64,000 nt of DNA, from NCBI RefSeq assembly GCF_051388915.1, contig NZ_JBPKBH010000004.1, positions 1 to 64,000 of the forward strand, read 5' to 3'. Below the pieces are notes generated by a model. The model worked only from the letters and a program-made list of their open reading frames with translations. It was not told the DNA's origin and made no database searches. The stretch is from Yinghuangia sp051388915 (GTDB lineage: Bacteria; Actinomycetota; Actinomycetes; Streptomycetales; Streptomycetaceae). Shown piece after piece: positions 27,010 through 35,162 of the stretch (positions are counted from its first letter, which is position 1; each line of letters starts with the position of its first letter). The position numbers were made by a program, and so were the translations under genes.

Positions 27010-27639
27010 ATGACCACCCACCCCTCGACCACCTCGTTCACCGACCCGGCGACCGACGACCGCCTCATGCGGGCCGCCACCGCACTGGTGGCGAACGGGT
27101 TCGGCGTCGAGATCCTCGACGACGTCGCCGCCGCGCGCACCCGTATCCCCGACCTGGTTCCCGACGGTGCGAGCGTGTTCACCTCGGCCAGCGAGACCCT
27201 GCGCCTGTCCGGCATCGAGGACGACATCAACACCGGCGACCGCTACCGGGCCCTCAAGCCCCAGGTCCTGGCCATGGACCGGCTCACCCAGGCGGACGAC
27301 ATCCGCCGCCTCCTCGCCAGTCCCGACGTCGTCCTCGGCAGCGTCGCCGCGGTCACCGAGACCGGCACCCTCGTCGCCGCCTCCGGCAGCGGCAGCCAAC
27401 TCCCCGCCTACTCCGGCGGGGCCGCGCACGCCATCTTCGTCGTCGGCGGCCAAAAGCTCGTCCCCGACCTCGCCACCGCCCTGCGCCGCATCGAACAGCA
27501 CGCCCTCCCTCTGGAAGACGCCCGCGCCCGCCGGGTCTACGGCAGCCCGAGCGCCATCAACCGCCTCCTCGTCCTCAACGCCGACCCCCACCCCGGCCGC
27601 ACCACAGTCCTCCTCCTCCGCCAACCCATAGGCTTCTGA
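27010..27639 (+). CDS. LUD-domain protein (LutC/YkgG-like)
   Basis: Encodes 209 residues. The LUD fold is indicated by LPDGASVFTSASETL-like VPDGASVFTSASETLRLSG near residues 51-69, VVLGSVAAVTETGTLVAASG near 111-130 and HAIFVVGGQKLVPDLATALR. LutC-type proteins belong to the L-lactate utilisation system, but LutA/LutB are not nearby and single LUD proteins are common in actinomycetes. A GGAAGG RBS precedes the ATG. It is divergent from the ECF41 sigma gene (200 bases apart). ECF41 genes are often next to the gene they control, so regulation by it is inferred. Confidence 0.85.
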   Translation: MTTHPSTTSFTDPATDDRLMRAATALVANGFGVEILDDVAAARTRIPDLVPDGASVFTSASETLRLSGIEDDINTGDRYRALKPQVLAMDRLTQADDIRRLLASPDVVLGSVAAVTETGTLVAASGSGSQLPAYSGGAAHAIFVVGGQKLVPDLATALRRIEQHALPLEDARARRVYGSPSAINRLLVLNADPHPGRTTVLLLRQPIGF

Positions 27640-27955
27640 CGCTCTCCACCCCGACGCTGCGCAACCGGCGATCCGCCGCCGCCATCGCCACGACGAGGCG
27701 GCCTTGGCGGCGCCGCAATCGCCGGACTGCGCAGCAGCGTCGAACCGTGTCGGGCCCGGGCGGTTGGGGGGCGACACGGGCGCGTCGCGGCGGGCCGACG
27801 GTCGGGTTCTGCCGGACGAAGTCCTGGAAGGCGATATCGGAAACCGCCGCGACCACCGCCCGAACGAGCGCACAGCGCATCGTGTACGCCTGTTCCCACA
27901 ACGCCTCAGCTTCCGAACCCGCCTCGCCCTCCGAACCCGCCTCACCCTCATCCAC
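27575..27955 (-). CDS. Hypothetical or degenerate protein
   Basis: GTG start with GGGAAGAG 7 bases upstream; 126 codons. The first 18 residues are an acidic repeat (GEAGSEGEAGSEAEA, from an 18-bp DNA repeat at 27912-27947). A protein-like segment follows (LWEQAYTMRCALVRAVVAAV, then SDIAFQDFVRQNPTVG) with good third-position GC. The C-terminal half is Arg/Gly-rich and overlaps the 3' end of the LUD gene, so it is probably out of the native frame. Either a small unknown gene with a shifted end or a remnant. Confidence 0.3.
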   Translation of the reverse strand: MDEGEAGSEGEAGSEAEALWEQAYTMRCALVRAVVAAVSDIAFQDFVRQNPTVGPPRRARVAPQPPGPDTVRRCCAVRRLRRRQGRLVVAMAAADRRLRSVGVESVRSLWVGGGGGLWCGRGGGRR

Positions 27956-27957
27956 GG

Positions 27958-28200
27958 CGGACTCTTCCCGCCGACCGGGCGGTCCTGTTCGTCACCACGT
28001 ACGCCCTCTTCCGCCGCCAGTTGGCGGAACGCGGCCAACTCCTCGTCACCAAAGGCGTCCCGCCCGTCGCCCCCGCCGAACGCGCGTCGCACACCTTCGT
28101 GTTCACCGATGACGGCAAGCTCCTCGCCGGACGGGCCGCGCAGCGCTGGGTGCGGGACCAACAGGCCGCGTTGCACGACGCAGCCGTGCAGCTGAATGGG
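27958..28200 (+). pseudogene. Coding-like fragment without start or stop
   Basis: One + frame here has strongly coding-type codon use (for example LFVTTYALFRRQLAERGQLL and HTFVFTDDGKLLAGRAAQRW). It lacks a convincing start codon with RBS, and the frame does not stop before running through the next gene in a different frame. It looks like an internal piece of a lost gene or of one broken by frameshifts. No family recognised. Confidence 0.3.
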
Positions 28201-28297
28201 GGACTCTCGCGCGTGGCATGCGGGCACCGTCCGGCGTCGCGTTCAGGATGCAGGGGAATCCCGCGTATGGCGGGTCGGAGCCTGAAGGGGAGTGCCG

Positions 28298-28759
28298 ATG
28301 GTGCGGATGAAGGGCCTGGTCGCGGTCGTTGCGGTGGCGGTGACCGTGTCGGCCCCGGCGGCGTTCGCGGGCCAGGACGTCACGGAGATGCGCTCCTACG
28401 TCGTCGGCGGCGGCAAGCCCCGCGGCGTCATCGAGGGCCAGACGTGGGGGACGTACGCGATGCTCCGCGACGCCTCCGACCACCGCGTCGGGGACGCCTC
28501 CATCGAGTGCGCCGTCGAGAAGGCCCGAGACAAGCGCGTCATCGCCGAATGCACGCACGCGCTGCGCGTCGACGGCCGCGGCACGCTGCTGCTCAGGGGC
28601 GTGCACCACTACAAGGACCAGACCGTCATGCCCGGCACCGCCGACCCAATGCGCCTGATGGTCGTCGGCGGCACCGGCGACTACGCGTCCGCATCCGGAA
28701 CGGCCGACGTGCTCGAAGTGCTCGGCGGCTACTCCTACCGGTACGGATCGCTCGGCTGA
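28298..28759 (+). CDS. Exported allene-oxide-cyclase/dirigent-like protein
   Basis: Encodes 153 residues with a signal peptide (KGLVAVVAVAVTVSAPAAFA, cleavage near residue 25). The mature part has the pattern of allene-oxide-cyclase-barrel/dirigent-like domains: a beta-rich body with AECTHALRVDGRGTLLLRGV and the near-C-terminal VVGGTGDYASASGTADV, close to the GGTGxYxxAxG block typical of that superfamily. Such barrels bind or shape small hydrophobic compounds, or have no known activity. An AAGGGGAG RBS at 28285-28292 favours the ATG at 28298. The O-methyltransferase gene starts 41 bases after its stop. Confidence 0.7.
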   Translation: MVRMKGLVAVVAVAVTVSAPAAFAGQDVTEMRSYVVGGGKPRGVIEGQTWGTYAMLRDASDHRVGDASIECAVEKARDKRVIAECTHALRVDGRGTLLLRGVHHYKDQTVMPGTADPMRLMVVGGTGDYASASGTADVLEVLGGYSYRYGSLG

Positions 28760-28799
28760 CCCCGCCGGACCCCTGCCACCCCCAAGGAAGGAGCCGAGC

Positions 28800-29954
28800 A
28801 TGACCGACGCGCCGGCGACCACCGCAACCACAACCCCGGCCACCACGGCGAAGACCGCCCGAGCCACGGCCGCCCCCGCCACGACGCCCCCGCCCGACCC
28901 CGGTCTCCGCCTGCGCGAACTGGCGTTCGGTGCCGTGACCGCCGCCGCCGTACGCGCCGCGCTGCGCCTCAGTGTCGCCGACGCGCTCGACGAACAAGCG
29001 GCCACCGCCGAGGAGTTGGCGTCCCGCATCGACGTCGACCCGACCGCGCTGCGGCGTCTGATGCGGGCCCTGGTCTCGCACGGCATCTTCGCCGAGGACG
29101 GAGACGGCCGCTTCGCGCACAACGACGCCTCGCTCCTCCTGCGCGCCGGAGTGCCCCGCAGCATGCGCGACGTCACCCTCTGGGCCACCGAGCCGTGGAC
29201 CTGGCAGGCCTGGCCCCGCCTTGAGGACGCCGTACGGCACGGCGGCAGCGTCTTCCCCGCGCTGCACGGCAAGGGCTTCTTCGACTACCTGCACGAGGAC
29301 GCCCCGGAGTCGGCCGAGACCTTCAACCGCGCGATGACCCAGTCCAGCCGTCAGTCCGCCGAGGACGTCGCGGCGGTGCTCGATCTCGCGGACGCCCGCG
29401 TCGTCGTCGACGTCGGCGGCGGCCAGGGCGTCCTGCTCGCCACGCTCCTCGAACGCCACCCGCACCTGCGCGGCGCGCTCCTCGACCTCCCCGCCGTCAT
29501 CGCCGACGCGGACGCGCGGCTGCGTCCCGGCGGTCCGCTCGCCGACCGCGCGGAACTGGTGGCGGGCGACTGCCGCGACGAGATCCCGGTACGCGCCGAC
29601 GTCTACATCATCAAGAACGTCCTCGAATGGGACGACGAGAGCACCCGCCACGCCCTGGCGAACATCGTCGCAGCCGCCGAACCCGGCGCCCGCGTCGTGG
29701 TGATCGAGAACCTCCTCGACGAGGGCGCGTCCCGGAAGTTCACCACCGCCATGGACCTGCTGCTCCTGCTCAACGTCGGCGGTGCCAAGCACACCGAGGC
29801 CAGCATCCTGTCCGCCATGGGCCGTGCCGGACTCGACGTGCGCGAGGTGAGCGCCATCAGCGCCGCACTGCACATGTTCGACGGCCGGAAACCGGACCAC
29901 GACAGTTCCCGCCGCAACGCCGCCGGCAAACCTGCGCATGATGCCGCTGGGTGA
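28800..29954 (+). CDS. SAM-dependent O-methyltransferase (acetylserotonin/TcmN-type)
   Basis: Encodes 384 residues. After a Thr/Ala-rich leader of about 35 residues there is a dimerisation winged helix (LSVADALDEQAATAEELASR...LRRLMRALVSHGIF), then the SAM site VVVDVGGGQGVLLATLLERH near residues 200-219. The C-terminal elements ADVYIIKNVLEWDDE and VVIENLLDEG also belong to this family. It matches small-molecule O-methyltransferases acting on phenols, including aromatic polyketides. The whiE-like cluster begins about 1.4 kb further on, beyond the sortase genes, so a tailoring role in that pathway is possible but unproven. GGAAGGAG RBS. Confidence 0.88.
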   Translation: MTDAPATTATTTPATTAKTARATAAPATTPPPDPGLRLRELAFGAVTAAAVRAALRLSVADALDEQAATAEELASRIDVDPTALRRLMRALVSHGIFAEDGDGRFAHNDASLLLRAGVPRSMRDVTLWATEPWTWQAWPRLEDAVRHGGSVFPALHGKGFFDYLHEDAPESAETFNRAMTQSSRQSAEDVAAVLDLADARVVVDVGGGQGVLLATLLERHPHLRGALLDLPAVIADADARLRPGGPLADRAELVAGDCRDEIPVRADVYIIKNVLEWDDESTRHALANIVAAAEPGARVVVIENLLDEGASRKFTTAMDLLLLLNVGGAKHTEASILSAMGRAGLDVREVSAISAALHMFDGRKPDHDSSRRNAAGKPAHDAAG

Positions 29955-30115
29955 ACTCGGCCCGGATGTCCCCCCAAGGGGCCAAGGGCCGTGCGCGAAC
30001 GCACTAGCAGCGGTCGCAGCCTTGCCGGGCCCGGCTCATGGTGGTAGAGGCGCACCGCCGATCCCCGTGTTGACGTCCCGTCAACAGTCTTGCGGGCGCC
30101 GGAAGGACAAGCCCC

Positions 30116-30439
30116 ATGCGTCGTGCACGCACCCTCGTCGCCGGAGCCGCCCTCGGTTTCGCGGCGCTGACCATCGCCGTCCCGTCCGCCCACGCCGACT
30201 CCCACACGCCCGAGAGCTCCTCGACCGAGAAGTCCTGGTCGGGCGGCGACGGCGGCAAGTGGGAGGAGAAGAAGCGGTCCGGCGAGTACAAGGCGCCGCA
30301 GGGCGGCCCCCACGCGGGCATCGGCATCCTCGACGACGGCGCGGGCCTGGCGACCGGCGGTGCGCTGATCGCCGGTGGTCTCGGCCTCGGCGTGCACGCG
30401 CTGCGCCGTCGCACCACCACGGGCGCCGCGCAGGCCTGA
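30116..30439 (+). CDS. Small exported protein with C-terminal membrane helix
   Basis: Encodes 107 residues: a signal peptide (RTLVAGAALGFAALTIAVPS, then AHA cleavage near residue 27), a charged Ser/Lys/Gly-rich middle, and a C-terminal hydrophobic segment (GLATGGALIAGGLGLGVHA) followed by a basic RRR tail. This layout resembles sortase substrates, but no LPxTG-like motif is present before the helix. It is next to a sortase gene and the pair recurs in this order in actinomycetes as far as I recall. GGAAGGAC RBS. Function unknown. Confidence 0.7.
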   Translation: MRRARTLVAGAALGFAALTIAVPSAHADSHTPESSSTEKSWSGGDGGKWEEKKRSGEYKAPQGGPHAGIGILDDGAGLATGGALIAGGLGLGVHALRRRTTTGAAQA

Positions 30440-30576
30440 GCACGCCATCCGCGGACCCGTGTCGGGTCCCGCCCCCGTGCGGCGGGTCCCGGCACGGGTC
30501 CGCTGCCCGCTCCGGCGTGCCGGGCGCATCCGGCGGACCACGAAGCCCCGTTCAAACGAGGAAGGCGGCCAGTGAC

Positions 30577-31317
30577 ATGGGACGCGCGAAGCTGACGGCG
30601 GTGGCCGCGGGCGCGGTGATTCTCGGCGTGTGCGTGATCGGCAACGACCTCAAGAACGAGGACGGGCCCCCGCAGCCCGCCGCCGCGCAGTCCGCGGCCC
30701 CGGCCCCGGCCGCCGCGCCCGGGTCCGCACCCGACTCGGCGGCCGACTCCGCTCCCGAGACCGCACCCAAGGCCGCACCCGACGCCCCGGGCAACCCCGC
30801 CGCGCCGCAGCCCGCGCCCCCGGCGGCCCCCGCCGCACCCCCGCCCGCCGAGCCCATGAAGCACTCGCCTCCTCTGCGCATCCGGATCCCCGCCGTCAAG
30901 GTCGACGCCCCCGTCATCGGGGTGGGCCTCGACGCGAAAGGCGTCCTGGAGGTCCCGCCCGCCAACAACCGCAATCTCACGGGCTGGTACGAGGACGGCC
31001 CCGCGCCCGGCGCCCGCGGCGCCTCGGTCATGCTCGGCCACGTCGACTCCAAGACCGGCCCCGCGGTGTTCTGGTCCCTCGGCAGCCTGAAGCAGGGCGA
31101 CAAGATCACCGTCGACCGGGCGGACGGCAAGACGGCGGCGTTCGAGGTCGACGTGGTCGAGTCGTTCCGCAAGGACGCGTTCCCGGACAAGCGTGTGTAC
31201 GGGCAGACCCCGGACGCGCAACTCCGCCTGATCACGTGCGGTGGCACGTACGACAAGCAGCGCAAGGACTACCTGGAGAACGTCGTCGTCTTCGCCCACC
31301 TCGTGCCGGGATCCTGA
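30577..31317 (+). CDS. Class F-type sortase
   Basis: Encodes 246 residues. An N-terminal membrane anchor (LTAVAAGAVILGVCVIG) is followed by an Ala/Pro-rich spacer of about 65 residues. The sortase domain starts at LRIRIPAVKVDAPVIGVGLD. The catalytic His is in VMLGHVDSK and the catalytic Cys in LRLITCGGTYDKQRKDY, with a nearby Arg. Class F enzymes are common in actinobacteria and their substrates are mostly undefined. GAGGAAGG RBS. The preceding small membrane protein is its likely partner; an LPXTG-like protein lies far away at 61750. Confidence 0.87.
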   Translation: MGRAKLTAVAAGAVILGVCVIGNDLKNEDGPPQPAAAQSAAPAPAAAPGSAPDSAADSAPETAPKAAPDAPGNPAAPQPAPPAAPAAPPPAEPMKHSPPLRIRIPAVKVDAPVIGVGLDAKGVLEVPPANNRNLTGWYEDGPAPGARGASVMLGHVDSKTGPAVFWSLGSLKQGDKITVDRADGKTAAFEVDVVESFRKDAFPDKRVYGQTPDAQLRLITCGGTYDKQRKDYLENVVVFAHLVPGS

Positions 31318-31334
31318 ACACCGGCAAGCGAGTC

Positions 31335-31380
31335 GCGCCGAGGCCGCCGGACCACACCCGTGATCCGGCGGCCTCGGCGC
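31335..31380. terminator. Bidirectional terminator: 17-bp perfect inverted repeat
   Basis: Arms 31335-31351 and 31364-31380 are perfectly complementary over 17 bp with a 12-nt loop. It lies between the convergent ends of the sortase gene (31317, +) and the FAD hydroxylase gene (31390, -), so it can end both transcripts. No T tract, as usual in this GC range. Confidence 0.85.
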
Positions 31381-31389
31381 ACTCACACC

Positions 31390-33306
31390 TCACACCGGCG
31401 ACGACCCCGCCCCGCAGCGCAGCGACATCGCCCCGACGACCTCGCGCAGCACCGCGACGGCGTCACCGGCCCCCGCGTCCGCCTCCGAACGCCACGCCAC
31501 GAATCCGTCCGGCCGGACCAGCACCGCGCCCCCGGCGCCGACGCCGTACAGCGCCGCCCAGTCGACGCCGTCCTCGGTGACGAGCACGTCGGAGGACGAC
31601 TCGCCGCCGTCCGCCACCGCGTAGACGGCGAGCGGCCCGTCCAGCTCCGCCGCGGCACGCCGCCACGGTTCCCCCGCCGGGCCTTCGCGCGTGAGCAGCA
31701 CGCAGCGCGACTCGTACAGGTCGAGCAGGGAGACGCGCTCCCCGCCCCGCCGCACCCACGCGTGCGGTGCACGGCTGCCGGGCGACCCGTCGGGCGGACG
31801 GAACGCCTCCGGTACGACCGGGAGTTCCGGATCCGCACCGACGACCGCACCGCGCGGATAGCGGTATCCGAGAACCACCCCGAGCACCCCGGGCTGCCGC
31901 CCCGCCGGAGGCCCGCCCCCGGGCGGACGGCCGCCCGGAGCACCGTTCGGGGGACCGCCCGCCGGCGGACCACCACGAGGGGGACCACCGGCAGAAGCAC
32001 CGCCGCTCGGCGGCCCGCCAACAGGGGCACCACCCGGCCGACCACCCACCGGCGGTCCACTCGCGCCCGACCCACTCGCGCCCGACCCACTCGCGCCCGG
32101 CCCACTCGCGCCCGGCCCACCCCCAGGCGCACCACCCGCGCCCGCCACATCTCCCCGCGGCGCATACCCCGGATGGCTGTGCTCCACCGAACGACTCGAC
32201 GCCCGCGCCGCGGTCGCCAGAGCCACCGGCCGACGCTCCGCCTCGTACGTGTCCAGCAGCGCCGCGTCGGCCTCCCCGCGCAGCACCGCCGCCAGCTTCC
32301 ACGCCAGGTTGTGCGCATCCTGGATACCGGTGTTCGACCCGAACGCGCCCGTCGGCGACATCTCGTGCGCCGAGTCCCCGGCCAGGAAGACGCGGCCCTC
32401 GCGGTAGCGGTCGGCCACACGTTCGGCCGCGTGCCAGGGGGCCTTTCCGGTGATCTGCACGTCCAAATCCGGCACCCCGGCGGCGGCGCGGATGTGCGCG
32501 ATGCAGCGTTCGTCCGTGAAGGCGTCCAGCGGCTCCCCGCGTTCCGGATGCCAGGGGGCGTGGAAGACCCAGCGCTCGGTGTTGTCCACCGGCAGCAGGG
32601 CCCCCTCGCCGTCCGGGTCGGTCAGGTAGCAGACGATGAAGCGCCGCTCGCCCACGAACTCGGCGAGCCGCTTGCTGGTGAACGTGATGCTGACGTTGTG
32701 GAACAGGTCGCCCGGCCCCGACACGCCGATGCCGAGCCGGTTCCGCACCGGGCTGCGCGGCCCGTCCGCCGCGATGAGGTAGTCCGCGCGGACGGTACGC
32801 CGCTCGCCGCTCTCCCGGGCCTCCAGCACCGCCGTCACGCCGTCCGCGTCCTGCTCGAACTCCACCAACTCGGTGCCGAACCGCACCGGCTCGTTCAGTT
32901 CGCCCGCATGGCGTACGAGAACCGGCTCCAGATCGTTCTGGCTGCACAGGCACCACGAACTCGGCGAGAACTTGGCCAGTCCGCCGCCCGGGTCGATCTC
33001 CTTGAACAGCCACTCCTGCTCGTCCCCGGCGATGGTGCGGGCCTGCAAAATGCCGTGGTTCCCGGCCAGCACCGCGGACGCCTCCCGGATGCCCGCCTCC
33101 ACGCCGGCCGTGCGGAACAGCTCCATCGTGCGCACGTTGTTGCCGCGCCCCCGCGGGTGGCGCGACGTGCCGGTGTGGCGCTCCACGACGAGGTGCCGGA
33201 CGCCCAGGCGCCCCAGGAACACCGACGCCGACAGCCCCACCAGGGAGCCGCCGACCACCAGCACCGGAACGCGTTCGTCGTCGTGTCGATCGTCGTGCGG
33301 ACTCAT
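31390..33306 (-). CDS. FAD-dependent polyketide hydroxylase (whiE ORFVIII-like)
   Basis: Encodes 638 residues. The N-terminal FAD site is VPVLVVGGSLVGLSASVFLG (about 13-32); RADYLIAADGPRSPVRNRLG carries the DG motif; GRVFLAGDSAHEMSPTGAFG the GD motif; and the C terminus ends in a thioredoxin-like domain, as in aromatic polyketide hydroxylases (PgaE/MtmOIV/WhiE-ORFVIII class). Between the catalytic part and the C-terminal domain sits an abnormal insertion of about 90 residues of Gly/Pro/Ser/Ala, with four 15-bp DNA repeats at 32057-32117. It is divergent from the polyketide operon, the same arrangement as whiE ORFVIII. The start at 33306 has GGTGGAG upstream. Confidence 0.9.
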   Translation of the reverse strand: MSPHDDRHDDERVPVLVVGGSLVGLSASVFLGRLGVRHLVVERHTGTSRHPRGRGNNVRTMELFRTAGVEAGIREASAVLAGNHGILQARTIAGDEQEWLFKEIDPGGGLAKFSPSSWCLCSQNDLEPVLVRHAGELNEPVRFGTELVEFEQDADGVTAVLEARESGERRTVRADYLIAADGPRSPVRNRLGIGVSGPGDLFHNVSITFTSKRLAEFVGERRFIVCYLTDPDGEGALLPVDNTERWVFHAPWHPERGEPLDAFTDERCIAHIRAAAGVPDLDVQITGKAPWHAAERVADRYREGRVFLAGDSAHEMSPTGAFGSNTGIQDAHNLAWKLAAVLRGEADAALLDTYEAERRPVALATAARASSRSVEHSHPGYAPRGDVAGAGGAPGGGPGASGPGASGSGASGSGASGPPVGGRPGGAPVGGPPSGGASAGGPPRGGPPAGGPPNGAPGGRPPGGGPPAGRQPGVLGVVLGYRYPRGAVVGADPELPVVPEAFRPPDGSPGSRAPHAWVRRGGERVSLLDLYESRCVLLTREGPAGEPWRRAAAELDGPLAVYAVADGGESSSDVLVTEDGVDWAALYGVGAGGAVLVRPDGFVAWRSEADAGAGDAVAVLREVVGAMSLRCGAGSSPV

Positions 33307-33480
33307 CGGCTCCACCTTGGCTCCACCTCCGTGCGGCACCAGCGTGCTCTTCCCACGGGCGAGTTCCCGGCCGCGGCCCGGTCCCCTCACGGCCGATGGC
33401 CATATCACCCGGATGCCCTCTAAAAGGTGCCCGACGTCACAGACGCCCTCACGCTCGAACACGGGGCCCACGACTGAAGG

Positions 33481-34662
33481 ATGGACATGGACACGACTGT
33501 CCGAAGCCAGGTCGACCGCGACGACGTCGCCCGAGCCGGCGCCGACGGGGCGAAGCTCCGCGTGCTGCTGATGCTGGAGATCCACGAAGGGTCGCAGGAC
33601 CGGTTCCTCGACGCGTACGAGAGCATCCGCGACCAGGTCGCCCGCGTGCCGGGGCACCTGCGCGACCAGCTCTGCCAGTCGATCGAGGACCCCACGCAGT
33701 GGCTCATCACCAGCGAGTGGGCGGGCGCTGACGAGTTCCTCGCGTGGGTCGACAGTCCCGAGCACCAGATGATGGTCCGCCCGCTGCACGGCTGCGTGCG
33801 CGGCACCCGCTCGCTGCGGTACGCGGTCGCCCGCGAGACAGACAAGAACCACCCGGACGCCCACCCCACCCGGACCGCCGGCCGACGTGCCGCCGCCCCC
33901 GAGGCCCGTCCCGCCGCCCCGCGCCCCGCCGCCGACGGCGTCATCCGCTGCGCGCTGAGCTTCCCGGTCATGCCCGGCAGCGAGGACGAGGTCGCGCACA
34001 TCCTGAGCGCCTACGACCCGCCGGACCCGCGCGTGGACGACACCACCTCGCTGCGCCGCACGTCGGTCTTCATGCGCGGCCCCGTGGTGGTCCGGGCGAT
34101 CGAGATCACCGGCGACATGGGCGCCGCGATGGCGCACGTGGCCCGGCAGCCGCAGGTTCGCCGCGTCGAGGAAGCCCTCAACCCGCACCTCGTGGAGCCG
34201 CGCAACCTCGACGACCCGCAGGCGGCCCGGGAGTTCTTCATGCGCGCCGCACTGGCCGAGGCCTTCCAGCGGACCTCGGTGCGCCCCCGTCCCGACGACG
34301 AGCGCGCCACCCGCCACGCCTACCTCTACCCGGTGCGCCACGGCAGCGCCGAGGCCGCCGCACGACTGCTCGCCGAGCACGACGAAGCCGTGCTGGCCGA
34401 CCCGGACGGCCCGCTCGCCGCCACGTCCGTCTACGTGCGCCAGGACCTCCTGGTCCGCGTGGTCGACCTGCGCCCCGGTCACGACGACGACCTCGCCGCC
34501 CGACTCGGCGTCGACCCCCGCACGGCCGCCCGCATGGCCGAACTGCTCGACGGCCACGACGACTTGGCCGACACGTCGGGCCTCCGCCGCCTGCACGAAG
34601 CGAGCGCCATGGCGTCGGTCACCGACCGCCGTGCCGCCCTCACCCCGGAGGTGACTGCATGA
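33481..34662 (+). CDS. SchA/CurD-like and ABM-domain protein (whiE ORFI-like)
   Basis: Encodes 393 residues. An N-terminal ferredoxin-like ABM domain (LRVLLMLEIHEGSQDRFLD...WLITSEWAGADEFLAWVDS, read in parts) is joined by an Ala/Arg/Pro linker to two SchA/CurD-type domains (IRCALSFPVMPGSEDEVAHI and HAYLYPVRHGSAEAAARLL). This is the arrangement of WhiE ORFI/SchA/CurD proteins found at the head of spore-pigment operons, whose biochemical role is still unclear; cyclisation or oxygenation of the polyketide has been proposed for such domains. It is the first gene of the operon, facing the hydroxylase gene across 175 bases that must hold both promoters. Confidence 0.88.
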   Translation: MDMDTTVRSQVDRDDVARAGADGAKLRVLLMLEIHEGSQDRFLDAYESIRDQVARVPGHLRDQLCQSIEDPTQWLITSEWAGADEFLAWVDSPEHQMMVRPLHGCVRGTRSLRYAVARETDKNHPDAHPTRTAGRRAAAPEARPAAPRPAADGVIRCALSFPVMPGSEDEVAHILSAYDPPDPRVDDTTSLRRTSVFMRGPVVVRAIEITGDMGAAMAHVARQPQVRRVEEALNPHLVEPRNLDDPQAAREFFMRAALAEAFQRTSVRPRPDDERATRHAYLYPVRHGSAEAAARLLAEHDEAVLADPDGPLAATSVYVRQDLLVRVVDLRPGHDDDLAARLGVDPRTAARMAELLDGHDDLADTSGLRRLHEASAMASVTDRRAALTPEVTA

Positions 34663-35162
34663 ACGCGACACCCACCCCCACCACGCCCGAAGCACAGCGC
34701 GCCGAACCGGCGCCGACCGCCACCGACGCGTGCTGCGCGGCGGAGCAGGTCCGCATCGTCGGCCTGCACGAGGTGGCGCCCAACCGGCGCCGCGGCGGCG
34801 ACCTCCGGGTCACGCTCAGCCCGACGACCGTCGGCTCGACCAGCGGCTTCATGGGCGTCGCCCTGCTCGCCCCCGGCGAGACCATCTCGGAGCACTACCA
34901 CCCGTACTCCGAGGAGTTCGTGCACCTGGTGTGCGGTTCGCTGGAAGTGGACCTGGACGGCGTCACCCACGAACTGCACGCCGAGCAGAGCCTGATGGTG
35001 CCGCGCAACATGCGCCATCGGTTCCGCAACACCGGCCGGGTCGAGGCCCGCATGGTCTTCCAGCTCGCGCCGCTCGCCCCCAAGCCCGAACTGGGGCACG
35101 TCGACACCGAGGTGCTCGCCGACCCGCACGAGCCGCATCCCGGCATCGGCGGTCGGTCGTGA
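34659..35162 (+). CDS. Cupin protein (whiE ORFII-like)
   Basis: Encodes 167 residues. The cupin metal-binding motif is EHYHPYSEEFVHLVCGSLEV (about residues 78-97), and the second motif is PRNMRHRFRNTG. ORFII-type cupins are a constant part of spore-pigment clusters and are thought to help cyclisation or oxidation. The ATG overlaps the previous stop (ATGA) and the stop overlaps the KS start (GTGA), so translation is coupled. Confidence 0.9.
   Translation: MNATPTPTTPEAQRAEPAPTATDACCAAEQVRIVGLHEVAPNRRRGGDLRVTLSPTTVGSTSGFMGVALLAPGETISEHYHPYSEEFVHLVCGSLEVDLDGVTHELHAEQSLMVPRNMRHRFRNTGRVEARMVFQLAPLAPKPELGHVDTEVLADPHEPHPGIGGRS

Noticed and set aside
31390..34695. Single 1101-codon minus-strand gene covering the hydroxylase and beyond
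   Set aside because: The part above 33306 is antisense to the ORFI-type gene and has no recognisable motifs; the FAD motif near MSPHDDRHD marks the true start.
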